64,000 nucleotides of DNA from Haemophilus sp. (GCA_019423025.1 JAHZCD010000003.1:1-64000), one strand, 5' to 3'. Counted from the stretch's first letter, positions 45,590 through 55,135 are shown. The notes: a model not told the origin generated them from the sequence alone. Translations and numbers: made by a program.

Positions 45590-46147
45590 TTAAAAAACAC
45601 CATGTTCGTGTAGGATTTTCACAGCCATGACTAATAACACTAAACCGCCAAAAATCTCTGCTTTGCTTTTGAATTTTTTCCCTCAAAAATGACCGCTCTT
45701 TACACCAATAAAAGAGATGACGAAGGTTGTTAAACTTATGATGAAGACAGCCAATAAAATGTCCACGGAAAGAAAAGCAAAAGAGATACCGACGGCTAAT
45801 GCATCAATACTCGTTGCCACACCAAGTGTTAGCAAGTGTTTTAAACTAATCAATGAGGGAGCGGGTTCATCATCCGAGCTAAGCCCTTCTCGAATCATAT
45901 TCACACCGATGAGCGCAAGCAAAACAAAGGCAATCCAATGATCCCAATTTTGAATCATCTGACTAAATTGCAGCCCGACAACATAGCCTATAACAGGCAT
46001 AATGCCTTGAAATAACCCAAAGCAGCATGCAATAGCTAATGCTTGTTTCCATCGAAAAGCGCGCATTGCTAAGCCTTTAGAGATGGAAACTGCAAAGGCA
46101 TCCATCGAAAGACCAAGCGCAATGACCCACACCATATGAAAAGTCAT
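45590..46147 (-). pseudogene. mntP: Manganese efflux pump MntP interrupted by an in-frame TGA
   Basis: Starts normally (MTFHMVWVIALGLSMDAFAVSI) with the paired DAFAVSI and SIDALAVGI motifs of MntP. It stops at TGA 45683-45685 after SGHF, giving 154 residues. The same frame continues GKKFKSKAEIFGGLVLLVMAVKILHEH to TAA at 45590-45592. That is the family's last helix and matches E. coli KKAEILGGLVLIGIGVQIL without any gap. Read through, it is 185 residues, the family length. So one nonsense codon removes the last membrane helix. The copy is probably inactive or reduced, unless the stop is suppressed or a sequencing error. It lies 10 bases after mnmE, so is co-transcribed with it. Confidence 0.85.
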
Positions 46148-46157
46148 AAACTAACGT

Positions 46158-47516
46158 TTATTTTCCAATACAGAAAGAACTGAAAATATTGCCGAGCAAA
46201 TCATCCGAAGTAAATTGCCCCGTAATTTCACTTAGGTTAGCTTGTACTAAACGAAGTTCTTCCGCCAATAATTCACCTGCATGAAATTCAGTTAATTGGA
46301 CTAACCCAATTTGTAAATGTTCGGCCGCTTTTTCTAAGGCATCAAGATGACGACGGCGTGCTAAGAAACCACCTTCCATCCCTGTTTGGAAGCCCATAGC
46401 CTGTTTTAAATGCTCACGCAATAAATCTACACCCTGATGTGTTTGGGCGGATAAACAAACGGTCGTTGTGCCATTTTCTTCTTTTAGCCCAACTGCCTCG
46501 CCGCTTAAATCTACTTTATTGCGAACAATGGTCACTGGCATATTATTTGGCAATTTTGATAAAAATTCTGACCGCACTTTTTCGATATTTTGGCTATCAG
46601 GATCGCTACTGTCTAACATTAAGATAATACGATCAGCTTGCTCAATCTCCGTCCAGGCACGCGAGATCCCGATACGTTCAACTTCATCTGTCGCTTCTCG
46701 AAGGCCTGCGGTATCAATAATATGTAAAGGCATGCCATCAATATGAATATGCTCACGCAACACATCACGAGTGGTTCCTGCAATATCTGTCACAATGGCT
46801 GCTTCTCTGCCCGCTAAAGCATTCAGTAAGCTGGATTTACCCGCATTTGGACGACCGGCAATCACCACTCTCATCCCTTCACGCAAAATCGAGCCTTGTT
46901 TCGCTTCGCTACGAACTAAATCAAGTTGATCAATAATTTCTCGTAATTTTGCTTCGATTTTACCGTCTGCCAAAAAGTCAATTTCTTCATCGGGGAAATC
47001 AATCGACGCTTCCACATAAGTACGCAGATAAATCACAGAATCCACTAACTGATTCACTTTATTAGAAAATTCACCTTGTAATGATTTTAATGCTGAACGA
47101 GCAGCTTGCTCCGAAGTGGCATCAATCAAATCGGCAATGGCTTCAGCTTGGGCTAAATCTAATTTATCGTTTAAAAAAGCTTGTTCAGAAAATTCACCTG
47201 GACGCGCAAGACGAACGCCATCAAGTTGTAAGATTCGTTTTAGCAACAAATCTAATACCACTTGTCCACCATGGCCTTGCAATTCCAATACGTCTTCACC
47301 GGTAAAGGAATTCGGCGATTTAAAATAAAGCGCAATGCCTTGATCTAATACTGTGCCATCAGCATCTTTAAAAGGTAGATAATCTGCCATGCGTGGTTTA
47401 GGACATTTACCTAGTACCGCTTGTGCTACTTCAACCGCTTTTGGGCCGGATACACGCAAAATACCAATACCGCCACGACCAGGCGCTGTCGCTTGTGCGA
47501 CGATTGTTTCTTTCAT
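46158..47516 (-). CDS. mnmE: tRNA uridine-5-carboxymethylaminomethyl modification GTPase MnmE
   Basis: Works with MnmG on wobble uridine-34 of several tRNAs. The 452 residues have a folate-binding N domain (TIVAQATAPGRGGIGILRVSG), and a GTPase domain inserted in a helical domain with G1 GRPNAGKSSLLNAL, G3 DTAGLR and G4 NKVD. The C-terminal FCIGK carries the catalytic cysteine. It is the usual downstream gene of yidC. Confidence 0.97.
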   Translation of the reverse strand: MKETIVAQATAPGRGGIGILRVSGPKAVEVAQAVLGKCPKPRMADYLPFKDADGTVLDQGIALYFKSPNSFTGEDVLELQGHGGQVVLDLLLKRILQLDGVRLARPGEFSEQAFLNDKLDLAQAEAIADLIDATSEQAARSALKSLQGEFSNKVNQLVDSVIYLRTYVEASIDFPDEEIDFLADGKIEAKLREIIDQLDLVRSEAKQGSILREGMRVVIAGRPNAGKSSLLNALAGREAAIVTDIAGTTRDVLREHIHIDGMPLHIIDTAGLREATDEVERIGISRAWTEIEQADRIILMLDSSDPDSQNIEKVRSEFLSKLPNNMPVTIVRNKVDLSGEAVGLKEENGTTTVCLSAQTHQGVDLLREHLKQAMGFQTGMEGGFLARRRHLDALEKAAEHLQIGLVQLTEFHAGELLAEELRLVQANLSEITGQFTSDDLLGNIFSSFCIGK

Positions 47517-47611
47517 AAAAACTCACTAAAAATTGACCGCACTTTTATCTGCGATAAAAAAATGAGAGGGCGCATTAATACGCCCATGTGATTATATATC
47601 AATCAATGATA

Positions 47612-47636
47612 GAAAAAAGGCATCTTTCGATGCCTT
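47612..47636 (-). terminator. yidC terminator
   Basis: AAGGCATC/GATGCCTT stem with a GAAA loop on the minus strand, followed by a T-run, just after the yidC stop. Confidence 0.88.
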
Positions 47637-47643
47637 CTATCTG

Positions 47644-49272
47644 TTATTTTTTACGGGTATGTAACCCTTTTTTCTCTAAACCACGGTAGATCATTTGTTG
47701 TTGTACGATAGTGATTAAGTTAGACACTAACCAGTAAAGTACTAGACCTGCCGGGAACCAGAGGAAGAAGAACATGAAGATCAACGGCATGAAATTCATC
47801 ACTTTTTGTTGCATTGGGTCGGCAACTGGTGTCGGTGACATTTTTTGTAACAAGAACATTGATCCACCCATTAAGATTGGGAGAATGTAGTAAGGGTCTT
47901 GTGCCGATAAATCTTGAATCCAACCAAAGAATGGCGCATGACGAAGTTCAACTGCTTCCATAAATGTCCAGTATAATGCAATGAAAATTGGCATTTGAAG
48001 GATTAATGGTAAGCAACCGCCAAGTGGATTTACTTTTTCTTCTTTGTAAAGTTTCATCATTTCTTGGCTCATACGTTGGCGATCATCACCAAAACGTTCG
48101 CGCATTTCTTGCATTTTCGGTTGCAACATACGCATTTTCGCCATAGAAGTGTATTGTGCTTTTGTAAGCGGATATAAAATCGCTTTAACCACTAAGGTGA
48201 CACAAATAATTGCCACACCCCAGTTAGATACAATACTTTGAATGAAAGTTAATAACCAGAATAATGGTTTCGCGATAAACCATGCCCAACCATAATCGAC
48301 AGTTAAATCTAAGTGGTTAGCCACTTCAGCCATTTTGTTTTGTAATTTCGGACCTGTCCATAATGAGCTGGTAATAGTCTCTGTTGCACCTGCTGGAATA
48401 GAAACGACTGGACCACGATAACCAATAGACGCAACGTTATTTTTACTGTCTGTAATACTATAAAGTTGGTTATTTACATCTTGATTTGGGATCCAAGCTG
48501 ATACGAAATAGTGTTGTAAAATAGCAACCCAACCTGCTTTGGTATCGATAGAAAGATTTTTATCTTTCATATCGCTGAAGCTGTATTTTTTGTAATTGGT
48601 TTCTGAAGAAGAATACGCACCACCGGTATAAGTAGGCATTGCCACGTTACCGCTGCTTTCAACTAATGTGTGTTTTAATTGGCCGTAAGGTTCAACTTCA
48701 ATTGCACTACCACTTTGGTTCACAATTTCAAAGTTAACACCTACATCGTAACTATCACGTTTTAACACAAAGATTTTACGATAAGTCACACCATCTTTTT
48801 CAAATGTTAATGGCACTGAAAGTTCATTTTGACCTTCTGCTAATTTGAAATTGTCGCCAGTAACTTGATATTGCGCGCGACCTGCTTTTGTATCGATCCC
48901 GTTTTTACCAATTAAACCGCTTTGTGCAATGTAAACATGCTCGTTTGTATCTTTTAACAAAACGAAAGGTTCTTTTGAACCTAATTCTGCATCATATTTT
49001 AATAGTTCAGAACTGATTACATCACCACCTAATGTATCCACTTTCAAACGGAGTACATCATTTTCTAATGTGATAATTTGACCTTTTGTTTGTGAGTCTG
49101 CCACTACTTCGGCAGATGAAGAAGAACTTGCCGGGACATCAGAAGAGGCGGCTGTTGTTTGTTCCGTGGTCTGTTGTTGAACAGGTGGATTTTTATCAAG
49201 TTGCCATTGCTGATAAACAAGGAAAGAAATAAAGAGTAGTGCAAGCACTAATAGGCTACGTCTTGAGTCCAT
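47644..49272 (-). CDS. yidC: Membrane protein insertase YidC
   Basis: Inserts and folds inner membrane proteins alone or with SecYEG. The 542 residues begin with a membrane anchor (SLLVLALLFISFLVYQQW), a Gln/Ser/Thr-rich linker and a large periplasmic beta domain. The conserved five-helix core follows (WGVAIICVTLVVKAILYPLTKAQYTSMAKMRMLQPKM), ending in a basic tail GLEKKGLHTRKK. It overlaps the yidD stop by one base. Confidence 0.97.
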   Translation of the reverse strand: MDSRRSLLVLALLFISFLVYQQWQLDKNPPVQQQTTEQTTAASSDVPASSSSSAEVVADSQTKGQIITLENDVLRLKVDTLGGDVISSELLKYDAELGSKEPFVLLKDTNEHVYIAQSGLIGKNGIDTKAGRAQYQVTGDNFKLAEGQNELSVPLTFEKDGVTYRKIFVLKRDSYDVGVNFEIVNQSGSAIEVEPYGQLKHTLVESSGNVAMPTYTGGAYSSSETNYKKYSFSDMKDKNLSIDTKAGWVAILQHYFVSAWIPNQDVNNQLYSITDSKNNVASIGYRGPVVSIPAGATETITSSLWTGPKLQNKMAEVANHLDLTVDYGWAWFIAKPLFWLLTFIQSIVSNWGVAIICVTLVVKAILYPLTKAQYTSMAKMRMLQPKMQEMRERFGDDRQRMSQEMMKLYKEEKVNPLGGCLPLILQMPIFIALYWTFMEAVELRHAPFFGWIQDLSAQDPYYILPILMGGSMFLLQKMSPTPVADPMQQKVMNFMPLIFMFFFLWFPAGLVLYWLVSNLITIVQQQMIYRGLEKKGLHTRKK

Positions 49273-49535
49273 TATTTTTTCTCATCGTTATTATTAATCT
49301 TTTTCGGCGGAACAGGATCGAATCCACCGGCGCTTAAGGGGTGACATTTTAATACACGTTTTAGCGTAAGCCAACTACCTTTTAACAATCCATGTGTTTT
49401 TAACGCCTCAATACCATAACAAGAACAGGTTGGCACAAAACGACAACGCGGCCCGATTAAAGGGCTAATCGCTACTTGATAAAACTTAATTAAAGCGATG
49501 AGGATTTTTGTGCCAAACGAATGTGACGTGCCCAT
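49272..49535 (-). CDS. yidD: Membrane protein insertion efficiency factor YidD
   Basis: Small amphipathic membrane-associated protein that helps YidC-dependent insertion. The 87 residues show the family core LIALIKFYQVAISPLIGPRCRFVPTCSCYGIEALKTHG with three cysteines. The start aligns with E. coli YidD. Its first 46 bases overlap the end of rnpA in another frame, an arrangement also typical elsewhere. Confidence 0.92.
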   Translation of the reverse strand: MGTSHSFGTKILIALIKFYQVAISPLIGPRCRFVPTCSCYGIEALKTHGLLKGSWLTLKRVLKCHPLSAGGFDPVPPKKINNNDEKK

Positions 49536-49858
49536 AATTTATCCAAAGTTTGTAAAAACGTTTGATTATCAAGCTGACCAATGCCACGTTTCGCCACAAA
49601 GACAAAGTCACAAGAAGGCAAATTATGTTGAGATAAACGAAAACTTTCACGAACTAAACGTTTAATACGATTACGATCATGTGCTCGTTTAAGATATTTT
49701 TTAGCCACAGTTAAACCTAAGCGTGGATGCTCAAGATTATTTTTGCGTGCGAGAATGGTAATTTCAGGGGTGCTTGCTCGAAACGGTTGTTCGAAGACAT
49801 TTTTGAATTGAGTGGGAGTTAGCAATCGTAACTCCCGAGAGAAGTTTAGCTTAATCAC
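49490..49858 (-). CDS. rnpA: Ribonuclease P protein component
   Basis: Protein subunit of RNase P, which matures tRNA 5' ends. The 122 residues begin IKLNFSRELRLLTPTQFKNVF and carry the RNR motif ARKNNLEHPRLGLTVAKKYLKRAHDRNRIKRLVRESFR. It follows rpmH by 12 bases, the universal bacterial pair, and overlaps yidD. Confidence 0.96.
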   Translation of the reverse strand: MIKLNFSRELRLLTPTQFKNVFEQPFRASTPEITILARKNNLEHPRLGLTVAKKYLKRAHDRNRIKRLVRESFRLSQHNLPSCDFVFVAKRGIGQLDNQTFLQTLDKLWARHIRLAQKSSSL

Positions 49859-49870
49859 TAAAAACGGTGA

Positions 49871-50005
49871 TTATGCAGATAAACTCTTACGACCTTTAGC
49901 ACGACGACGAGCTAAAACTTGACGGCCGTTTTTAGTTGCCATACGAGCACGGAAACCGTGAGTACGGCTACGTTTTAATACAGAAGGTTGAAATGTACGT
50001 TTCAT
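49871..50005 (-). CDS. rpmH: 50S ribosomal protein L34
   Basis: A 44-residue, highly basic protein: it starts [20 protein letters not shown] and ends [12 protein letters not shown], matching L34 over its whole length. It is short enough to be missed by ORF cut-offs. First gene of the leftward rpmH-rnpA-yidD-yidC-mnmE cluster, divergent from dnaA. Confidence 0.97.
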
Positions 50006-50323
50006 TGTAATCTACCTAAATCAAAATGGTTTACTGTTTTGATATTCAAAACACAACAAGGGTTATAAAAAATAGACCGCAATTTTAATCATAAATTGGG
50101 CTTTCGTCAAATAAGAAAAGAGAAAATTCCGAAATAATCTTCCGTTTCTTCTAAAATCGTGGGGATTATACGGATTTTGGACAAAATCTCAAGCAACCTT
50201 TTTGTCTTTTTTTGACGACCAACAGAAGATCTTTTGCCTAAATTATTGTAAAATTCTCTTCGATTTTTAACCGCACTTTTGCGGCTTTTATTTTATACGC
50301 ATATAACATAAGGATAATTTATC
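50006..50323. other. rpmH-dnaA intergenic region; no gene and no DnaA-box cluster seen
   Basis: About 320 AT-rich bases with the divergent rpmH and dnaA promoters. A possible dnaA promoter is TTGCGG (50279-50284), 17 bases, TATAAC (50302-50307), overlapping an uptake sequence. I see no TTATNCACA boxes on either strand, so this does not look like oriC even though the gene order is origin-like. Confidence 0.6.
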
Positions 50324-51691
50324 GTGAGCCTTTCTACCCTATGGCAAGATTGCTTATCACAACTACAAGATCAGGTTTCCCCTATGGATCTCAGCACGTG
50401 GTTACGTCCATTACAAGCGGATGTCATCTCGCAAGATCAAGTGGTGTTATATGCGTCAAATATGTTTGTGAAAAGCTGGGTAGAAAATCATTACTTGGCC
50501 CAAATTCATCAAATTTGCCAAGCCCTTGCGAAAAATCCAAATTTACAAATTATCGTAAAAGAAGGGGTAAAACCAGCTCCAAAAGCTGTTGAACCGTCCT
50601 CAACTCAAACAGCTAACCATCAAGAAAGTGCGGTGAGTTTTCAGCAAGAATCTGATGTTCCCACTAAATTTGAATCTCACCTAAATCGTAAACATTTATT
50701 TGAAAACTTTGTTGAAGGTAAATCAAACCAACTCGCTCGTGCTGTCGGTCAAAAACTCGCTCTCGCACCTGGTGAACCAACCGCAAACCCATTCTTTTTA
50801 TATGGGGGGACAGGTTTAGGTAAAACTCACTTATTACACGCAATCGGTAATGGCATTTTAGCGAATAAACCGAATGCTCGCGTGCTTTATATCCATGCCA
50901 ATAATTTTATGCAGCACATGGTAAAAGCGATGCGTGATAATAAGATGGATCAATTCAAAAAATTCTATCGTTCTCTTGATGCATTATTAGTGGATGATAT
51001 TCAATTCTTTGCAGAGAAAGAAAAAACACAAGAAGAATTTTTCCATATTTTCAATAGTTTATTTGAAACTGGCCGTCAAATTATTTTGACCTCTGACCGC
51101 TATCCAAAAGAAATTGAGAAAATTGAAGAACGCCTAAAATCTCGTTTCGGTTGGGGCTTAACCACTGCGATTGAGCCACCTGATTTAGAAACTCGTGTTG
51201 CGATTTTGCTGAAAAAAGCAGAAGAACATAATATGGAGCTACCAGAAGAGGTGGCATTCTTTATTGCCCAACGCTTACGCACCAATGTTCGTGAATTAGA
51301 AGGTGCGTTAAACCGTGTGAAAGCGATGCAAGACTTCAAAGGTGGTCACATTGATATTGATTTTGTCCGTGACACATTAAAAGATATTCTTGCCTTACAA
51401 GAACGTTTGGTTACCATTGAAAACATTCAAAAAGTCGTGGCAGAATACTATCGAATTAAAGTGGCGGATTTAAAATCAAAAAGCAGAGCGAGATCAGTCA
51501 CCCGCCCACGCCAAGTTGCGATGGCGTTAGCAAAAGAATTAACCAATAAAAGCTTACCGGAAATTGGCCGTGCCTTTGAACGCGACCATACGACAGTCTT
51601 AAATGCCTGCCGTGAAGTGCCAAAATTCCGAGAAAAAGACAGCAGTATTCAAGAAGATTGGGCGAATTTAATTCGCACATTATCTGCATAA
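50324..51691 (+). CDS. dnaA: Chromosomal replication initiator DnaA
   Basis: Binds oriC and opens the duplex. The 455 residues start at GTG (MSLSTLWQDCLSQLQDQVS) after an AGGA ribosome site. Domain I is followed by a variable linker, the AAA+ domain with GGTGLGKTHLLHAIGN and LLVDDIQFFAEKEKTQEEFFH, and the C-terminal DNA-binding domain with the signature FERDHTTVLNACREV. It is followed by dnaN and recF. The Hda partner is at 19529. Confidence 0.97.
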   Translation: MSLSTLWQDCLSQLQDQVSPMDLSTWLRPLQADVISQDQVVLYASNMFVKSWVENHYLAQIHQICQALAKNPNLQIIVKEGVKPAPKAVEPSSTQTANHQESAVSFQQESDVPTKFESHLNRKHLFENFVEGKSNQLARAVGQKLALAPGEPTANPFFLYGGTGLGKTHLLHAIGNGILANKPNARVLYIHANNFMQHMVKAMRDNKMDQFKKFYRSLDALLVDDIQFFAEKEKTQEEFFHIFNSLFETGRQIILTSDRYPKEIEKIEERLKSRFGWGLTTAIEPPDLETRVAILLKKAEEHNMELPEEVAFFIAQRLRTNVRELEGALNRVKAMQDFKGGHIDIDFVRDTLKDILALQERLVTIENIQKVVAEYYRIKVADLKSKSRARSVTRPRQVAMALAKELTNKSLPEIGRAFERDHTTVLNACREVPKFREKDSSIQEDWANLIRTLSA

Positions 51692-51701
51692 GGAGCCAAT
51701 G

Positions 51702-52802
51702 ATGCAATTTAGCATTTCAAGAGAAAATCTATTAAAACCCTTACAGCAAGTTTGTGGCGTATTAAGCAATCGTCCGAATATTCCTGTATTAAATAACGTG
51801 TTATTACAAATTGAAGATAACCGTTTAACTATTACAGGTACAGACCTTGAAGTTGAGCTTTCTAGCTATACTCAACTTTCTTCATCAACGGCAGATGGCG
51901 CTTTCACTATTCCGGCTAAAAAATTCTTAGATATTTGCCGCACGCTATCAGATGAATTTGAAATTACGGTCACTTTTGAAGAAGATCGCGCCATTGTAGA
52001 ATCAGGTCGCAGTAAATTTAATCTCACTACTCTGCCCGCTGAAGAATATCCAAATCTAACGGATTGGCAATCTGAAGTGGATTTTGCCTTACCGCAAAGC
52101 ACCTTGCGTCGCTTAATTGAAGCCACCCAATTTTCAATGGCAAACCAGGATGCTCGTTATTTCTTAAACGGCATGAAATTTGAAACGGAAGGTAATTTAT
52201 TACGTACAGTTGCAACTGACGGTCACCGTCTTGCGGTTTGTACGATCGAATTAGATCAAGATCTACAAACCCATTCAGTTATTCTCCCTCGTAAAGGTGT
52301 ATTAGAACTGAATCGCTTATTAGAAAGCAGTGACGAACTTGCTCGTTTGCAAATCGGTACTAATAATCTTCGTATTCACTTAAACCACATTGTGTTTACC
52401 TCAAAACTCATTGATGGTCGCTTCCCTGATTACCGTCGAGTTTTACCACGTAATGCAACTCGTATCGTAGAAGGAAACTGGGAAACCTTAAAACAAGCTT
52501 TTGTACGCGCTTCTATCCTTTCAAATGAACGTGTACGTAGTGTGCGTTTAAACTTAAGTGAAAACCAACTTAAAATTACCGCATCTAACCCAGAACATGA
52601 AGTGGCAGAAGAAATCGTGGATGTGAATTACCAAGGTGAGGAAATGGAAGTGGGCTTTAATGTGACTTACATTTTAGATGTATTAAACGCCTTAAAATGC
52701 CAACAAGTACGTATTCGCCTCACTGATGCGTCATCAAGCTGTTTAATTGAAAACAGCGAAGATGCAAGCGCAGAATACGTCATTATGCCAATGCGCCTCT
52801 AG
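51702..52802 (+). CDS. dnaN: DNA polymerase III beta sliding clamp
   Basis: Ring-shaped processivity clamp. The 366 residues comprise three clamp domains (MQFSISRENLLKPLQQVCGVLSNRPNIPVL at the start, YVIMPMRL at the end forming part of the hydrophobic cleft). Two ATGs are adjacent. The second (51702) is six bases after AGGAG and matches the E. coli N-terminus, so I chose it over 51699. Confidence 0.97.
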   Translation: MQFSISRENLLKPLQQVCGVLSNRPNIPVLNNVLLQIEDNRLTITGTDLEVELSSYTQLSSSTADGAFTIPAKKFLDICRTLSDEFEITVTFEEDRAIVESGRSKFNLTTLPAEEYPNLTDWQSEVDFALPQSTLRRLIEATQFSMANQDARYFLNGMKFETEGNLLRTVATDGHRLAVCTIELDQDLQTHSVILPRKGVLELNRLLESSDELARLQIGTNNLRIHLNHIVFTSKLIDGRFPDYRRVLPRNATRIVEGNWETLKQAFVRASILSNERVRSVRLNLSENQLKITASNPEHEVAEEIVDVNYQGEEMEVGFNVTYILDVLNALKCQQVRIRLTDASSSCLIENSEDASAEYVIMPMRL

Positions 52803-52807
52803 AAATA

Positions 52808-53890
52808 ATGGCCATTTCCCGCTTAATTGTTGAAAAATTTAGAAATTTAAATGCCGTGGATCTTAAATTTGATCACGGCTTTAACTTTTTAGTTGGTAAT
52901 AACGGCAGCGGAAAAACGAGCTTATTAGAAGCAATTTTTTATCTCGGGCATGGGCGCTCTTTCAAAAGTGCGGTCGCAAATCGCATCATTTCTTACGACG
53001 AACCTCATTTCACGCTTTTTGGCCAAATTCAAGAAAGTCAGCATCAATGGTCTGTCGGCTTACAAAAACTTCGTCAAGGTAATACCATTGCAAAAATAAA
53101 CGGTGAAGACGGCAATAAAATTGCCGATCTCGCTCACCTTTTACCCATGCAATTAATTACGCCTGAAGGACTTACCCTATTAAATGGCGGACCAAGTTTT
53201 CGACGTGCATTTTTAGATTGGGGCTTATTCCACCACCATAATAGCTTTCATTCCTCTTGGGTTGCCTTAAACCGTTTATTAAAACAACGAAATGCCGCTC
53301 TCAGTCAAAATCAGCCTTATTCTGCAATAAAAATATGGGACATTGAATTAGCTAAATTAGCCCATCAAGTGAGTGATTGGCGCGCTGAATATGCAGAAGC
53401 CTTACGTCCTGAGATCGAAAAAACCTGCCAGTTATTTTTACCCGAATTAGAGATTACTGTGAGTTTTCATCAAGGGTGGGAAAAAGAGACTGAATATGGT
53501 GAATTATTGGCGCAAAACTTTGAGAGAGATAAAGCCATTGGCTATACGGTTTCAGGTCCACAAAAAGCCGATTTCCGCTTTAAAGCCAATGGACTCCCCG
53601 TGGAAGATGTGCTCTCTCGTGGTCAATTAAAATTATTGATGTGTGCACTACGTTTAGCACAAGGTGAACACTTAATGATTCAAAAACAACGTCATTGTAT
53701 CTTTTTAATTGATGACTTTGCCTCTGAATTGGATCAACATAAACGAGCCCTGCTTGCTGAACGCTTGCAACAAAGTGGTTCTCAAGTCTTTGTTACGGCC
53801 ATCACGCAAGGCCAGCTCAAAGAGATGCAAGTGGGAAAAGGAAAATTGTTCCAAGTGGATACTGGTAAGATCACCGAATTGCAACCATAA
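52808..53890 (+). CDS. recF: DNA replication and repair protein RecF
   Basis: SMC-like ATPase that loads RecA at gaps with RecOR. The 360 residues have Walker A LVGNNGSGKTSLLEAIFYLGHGRSFK at the N-terminus and, near the C-terminus, the signature LSRGQLKLLMCALRLAQ and Walker B CIFLIDDFASELD. It follows dnaN by five bases. An uptake sequence is embedded just after the P-loop region (about 52967-52976). Confidence 0.96.
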   Translation: MAISRLIVEKFRNLNAVDLKFDHGFNFLVGNNGSGKTSLLEAIFYLGHGRSFKSAVANRIISYDEPHFTLFGQIQESQHQWSVGLQKLRQGNTIAKINGEDGNKIADLAHLLPMQLITPEGLTLLNGGPSFRRAFLDWGLFHHHNSFHSSWVALNRLLKQRNAALSQNQPYSAIKIWDIELAKLAHQVSDWRAEYAEALRPEIEKTCQLFLPELEITVSFHQGWEKETEYGELLAQNFERDKAIGYTVSGPQKADFRFKANGLPVEDVLSRGQLKLLMCALRLAQGEHLMIQKQRHCIFLIDDFASELDQHKRALLAERLQQSGSQVFVTAITQGQLKEMQVGKGKLFQVDTGKITELQP

Positions 53891-53894
53891 AAAA

Positions 53895-53922
53895 TAATCC
53901 GATCGGTTTAAGGATCGGATTA
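53895..53922 (+). terminator. recF terminator
   Basis: AATCCGATC/GATCGGATT stem with an eight-base loop right after recF. An uptake sequence follows at about 53945. Confidence 0.75.
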
Positions 53923-53953
53923 CGTTTAAAACAATGCTATTTTTGACCGCACT

Positions 53954-55099
53954 TTAGTTTGGTTTCCATTCACCATTCAATACGGTACCTATCACGTCAT
54001 AATCTTTTGTGAATACCGCTAAGTTTGCGACTTTACCTGCTTCAACAGAGCCTAAACGATCATCTACGCCAATCGCTCTTGCTGGGTAAAGGTTACTCAT
54101 GCGAATTGCTTCCGCTAATGGAATTTCTACATACTCTACAGCATTCTTAATAGATTCCATCATGGTAATCGATGCACCCGCAATCGTACCATTTGCATCG
54201 TAGCAACGACCTTCTTTCACATAAATCGGTTTTCCTACAAAAGTGAAGGTTTCCAATTCAGGTGGCGCCCCTGCAGCAGCAAGAGAATCGGTCACGATAC
54301 AAAGTTTGTCACCTTTCGCTTTTTTATCTAAGCGAACATTACCAAAATTCACATGCACGCCATCTACAATAATGCCTGTGTAAATATCGGAGTCTAACAC
54401 AGCACCAACTACGCCCATCGCACGTCCTGAGCTGATCGGCGACATGGCATTGTGTAAGTGAGTAGCAAAAGTCGCACCTTTATGAAAAGCGGCTTTCGCT
54501 ACTTCATAAGTCGCATTAGAATGACCAATAGACACAATAATGCCTGCTTTCACAAAATCAGGAATATATTGCACTGTTGGGTTTTCAGCGGCAATCGTCA
54601 GTTTAGTGATGACATCTGCATTATCACATAAGAAATCTTTCATCTCTGGCGTCGCTTCACGGATATATTCTGGGCGGTGCACCCCTTTTTTCTCAAGACT
54701 TAAATAAGGGCCTTCGATGTGTAAGCCAAGTGCTTGATTTTTATGCTTATTCAAATACTCACGCATAATATTTACTGCACGTTTGATATCTTCATCTGGG
54801 GCAGTAATAAACGTTGGTAAGAAACTGGTACAGCCTGATTTCAAGTTCGTGGCTTGCATAATTTCTAATGTTTCCACGCTTGTTTGATCGTTAAACATCA
54901 CGCCGCCACAGCCATTTAATTGCAAATCAATAAAGCCGGCTGTGAGATTATGTCCTTTTAAATCAATGGTTGTAATCCCACTTTCTAATTCACTTTGTGG
55001 AATAACAGATTGAATATATTCCCCTTCAATAACCACTGCATAATCTCTTAACACTTCATTTTTCGTGTAGATTACGCTGTTAATTAATGCATATTTCAT
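53954..55099 (-). CDS. nagA: N-acetylglucosamine-6-phosphate deacetylase
   Basis: Converts GlcNAc-6-P to GlcN-6-P. The 381 residues form an amidohydrolase barrel with GLHIEGPYLS, IGHSNATYEVAKAAFHKGATFATHLHNAMS and VTDSLAAAG metal and substrate sites. Two adjacent ATGs exist; the second gives MKYALINSVIYTKN and a better distance from GGAAGG. It is the last gene of the nan/nag cluster, taking both sialic-acid-derived and PTS-imported GlcNAc-6-P. Confidence 0.94.
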   Translation of the reverse strand: MKYALINSVIYTKNEVLRDYAVVIEGEYIQSVIPQSELESGITTIDLKGHNLTAGFIDLQLNGCGGVMFNDQTSVETLEIMQATNLKSGCTSFLPTFITAPDEDIKRAVNIMREYLNKHKNQALGLHIEGPYLSLEKKGVHRPEYIREATPEMKDFLCDNADVITKLTIAAENPTVQYIPDFVKAGIIVSIGHSNATYEVAKAAFHKGATFATHLHNAMSPISSGRAMGVVGAVLDSDIYTGIIVDGVHVNFGNVRLDKKAKGDKLCIVTDSLAAAGAPPELETFTFVGKPIYVKEGRCYDANGTIAGASITMMESIKNAVEYVEIPLAEAIRMSNLYPARAIGVDDRLGSVEAGKVANLAVFTKDYDVIGTVLNGEWKPN

Positions 55100-55135
55100 C
55101 ATACCTTCCTAAAATCCAACTAAAATTAACCGCAC

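Noticed and set aside
45683..45685. mntP TGA as a selenocysteine codon
   Set aside because: E. coli MntP has no cysteine at this position, and the bases after the TGA do not form a short stem with a GU loop as in selD.
50006..50323. Chromosomal origin upstream of dnaA
   Set aside because: No DnaA boxes or AT-rich 13-mers recognised despite the suggestive gene order.
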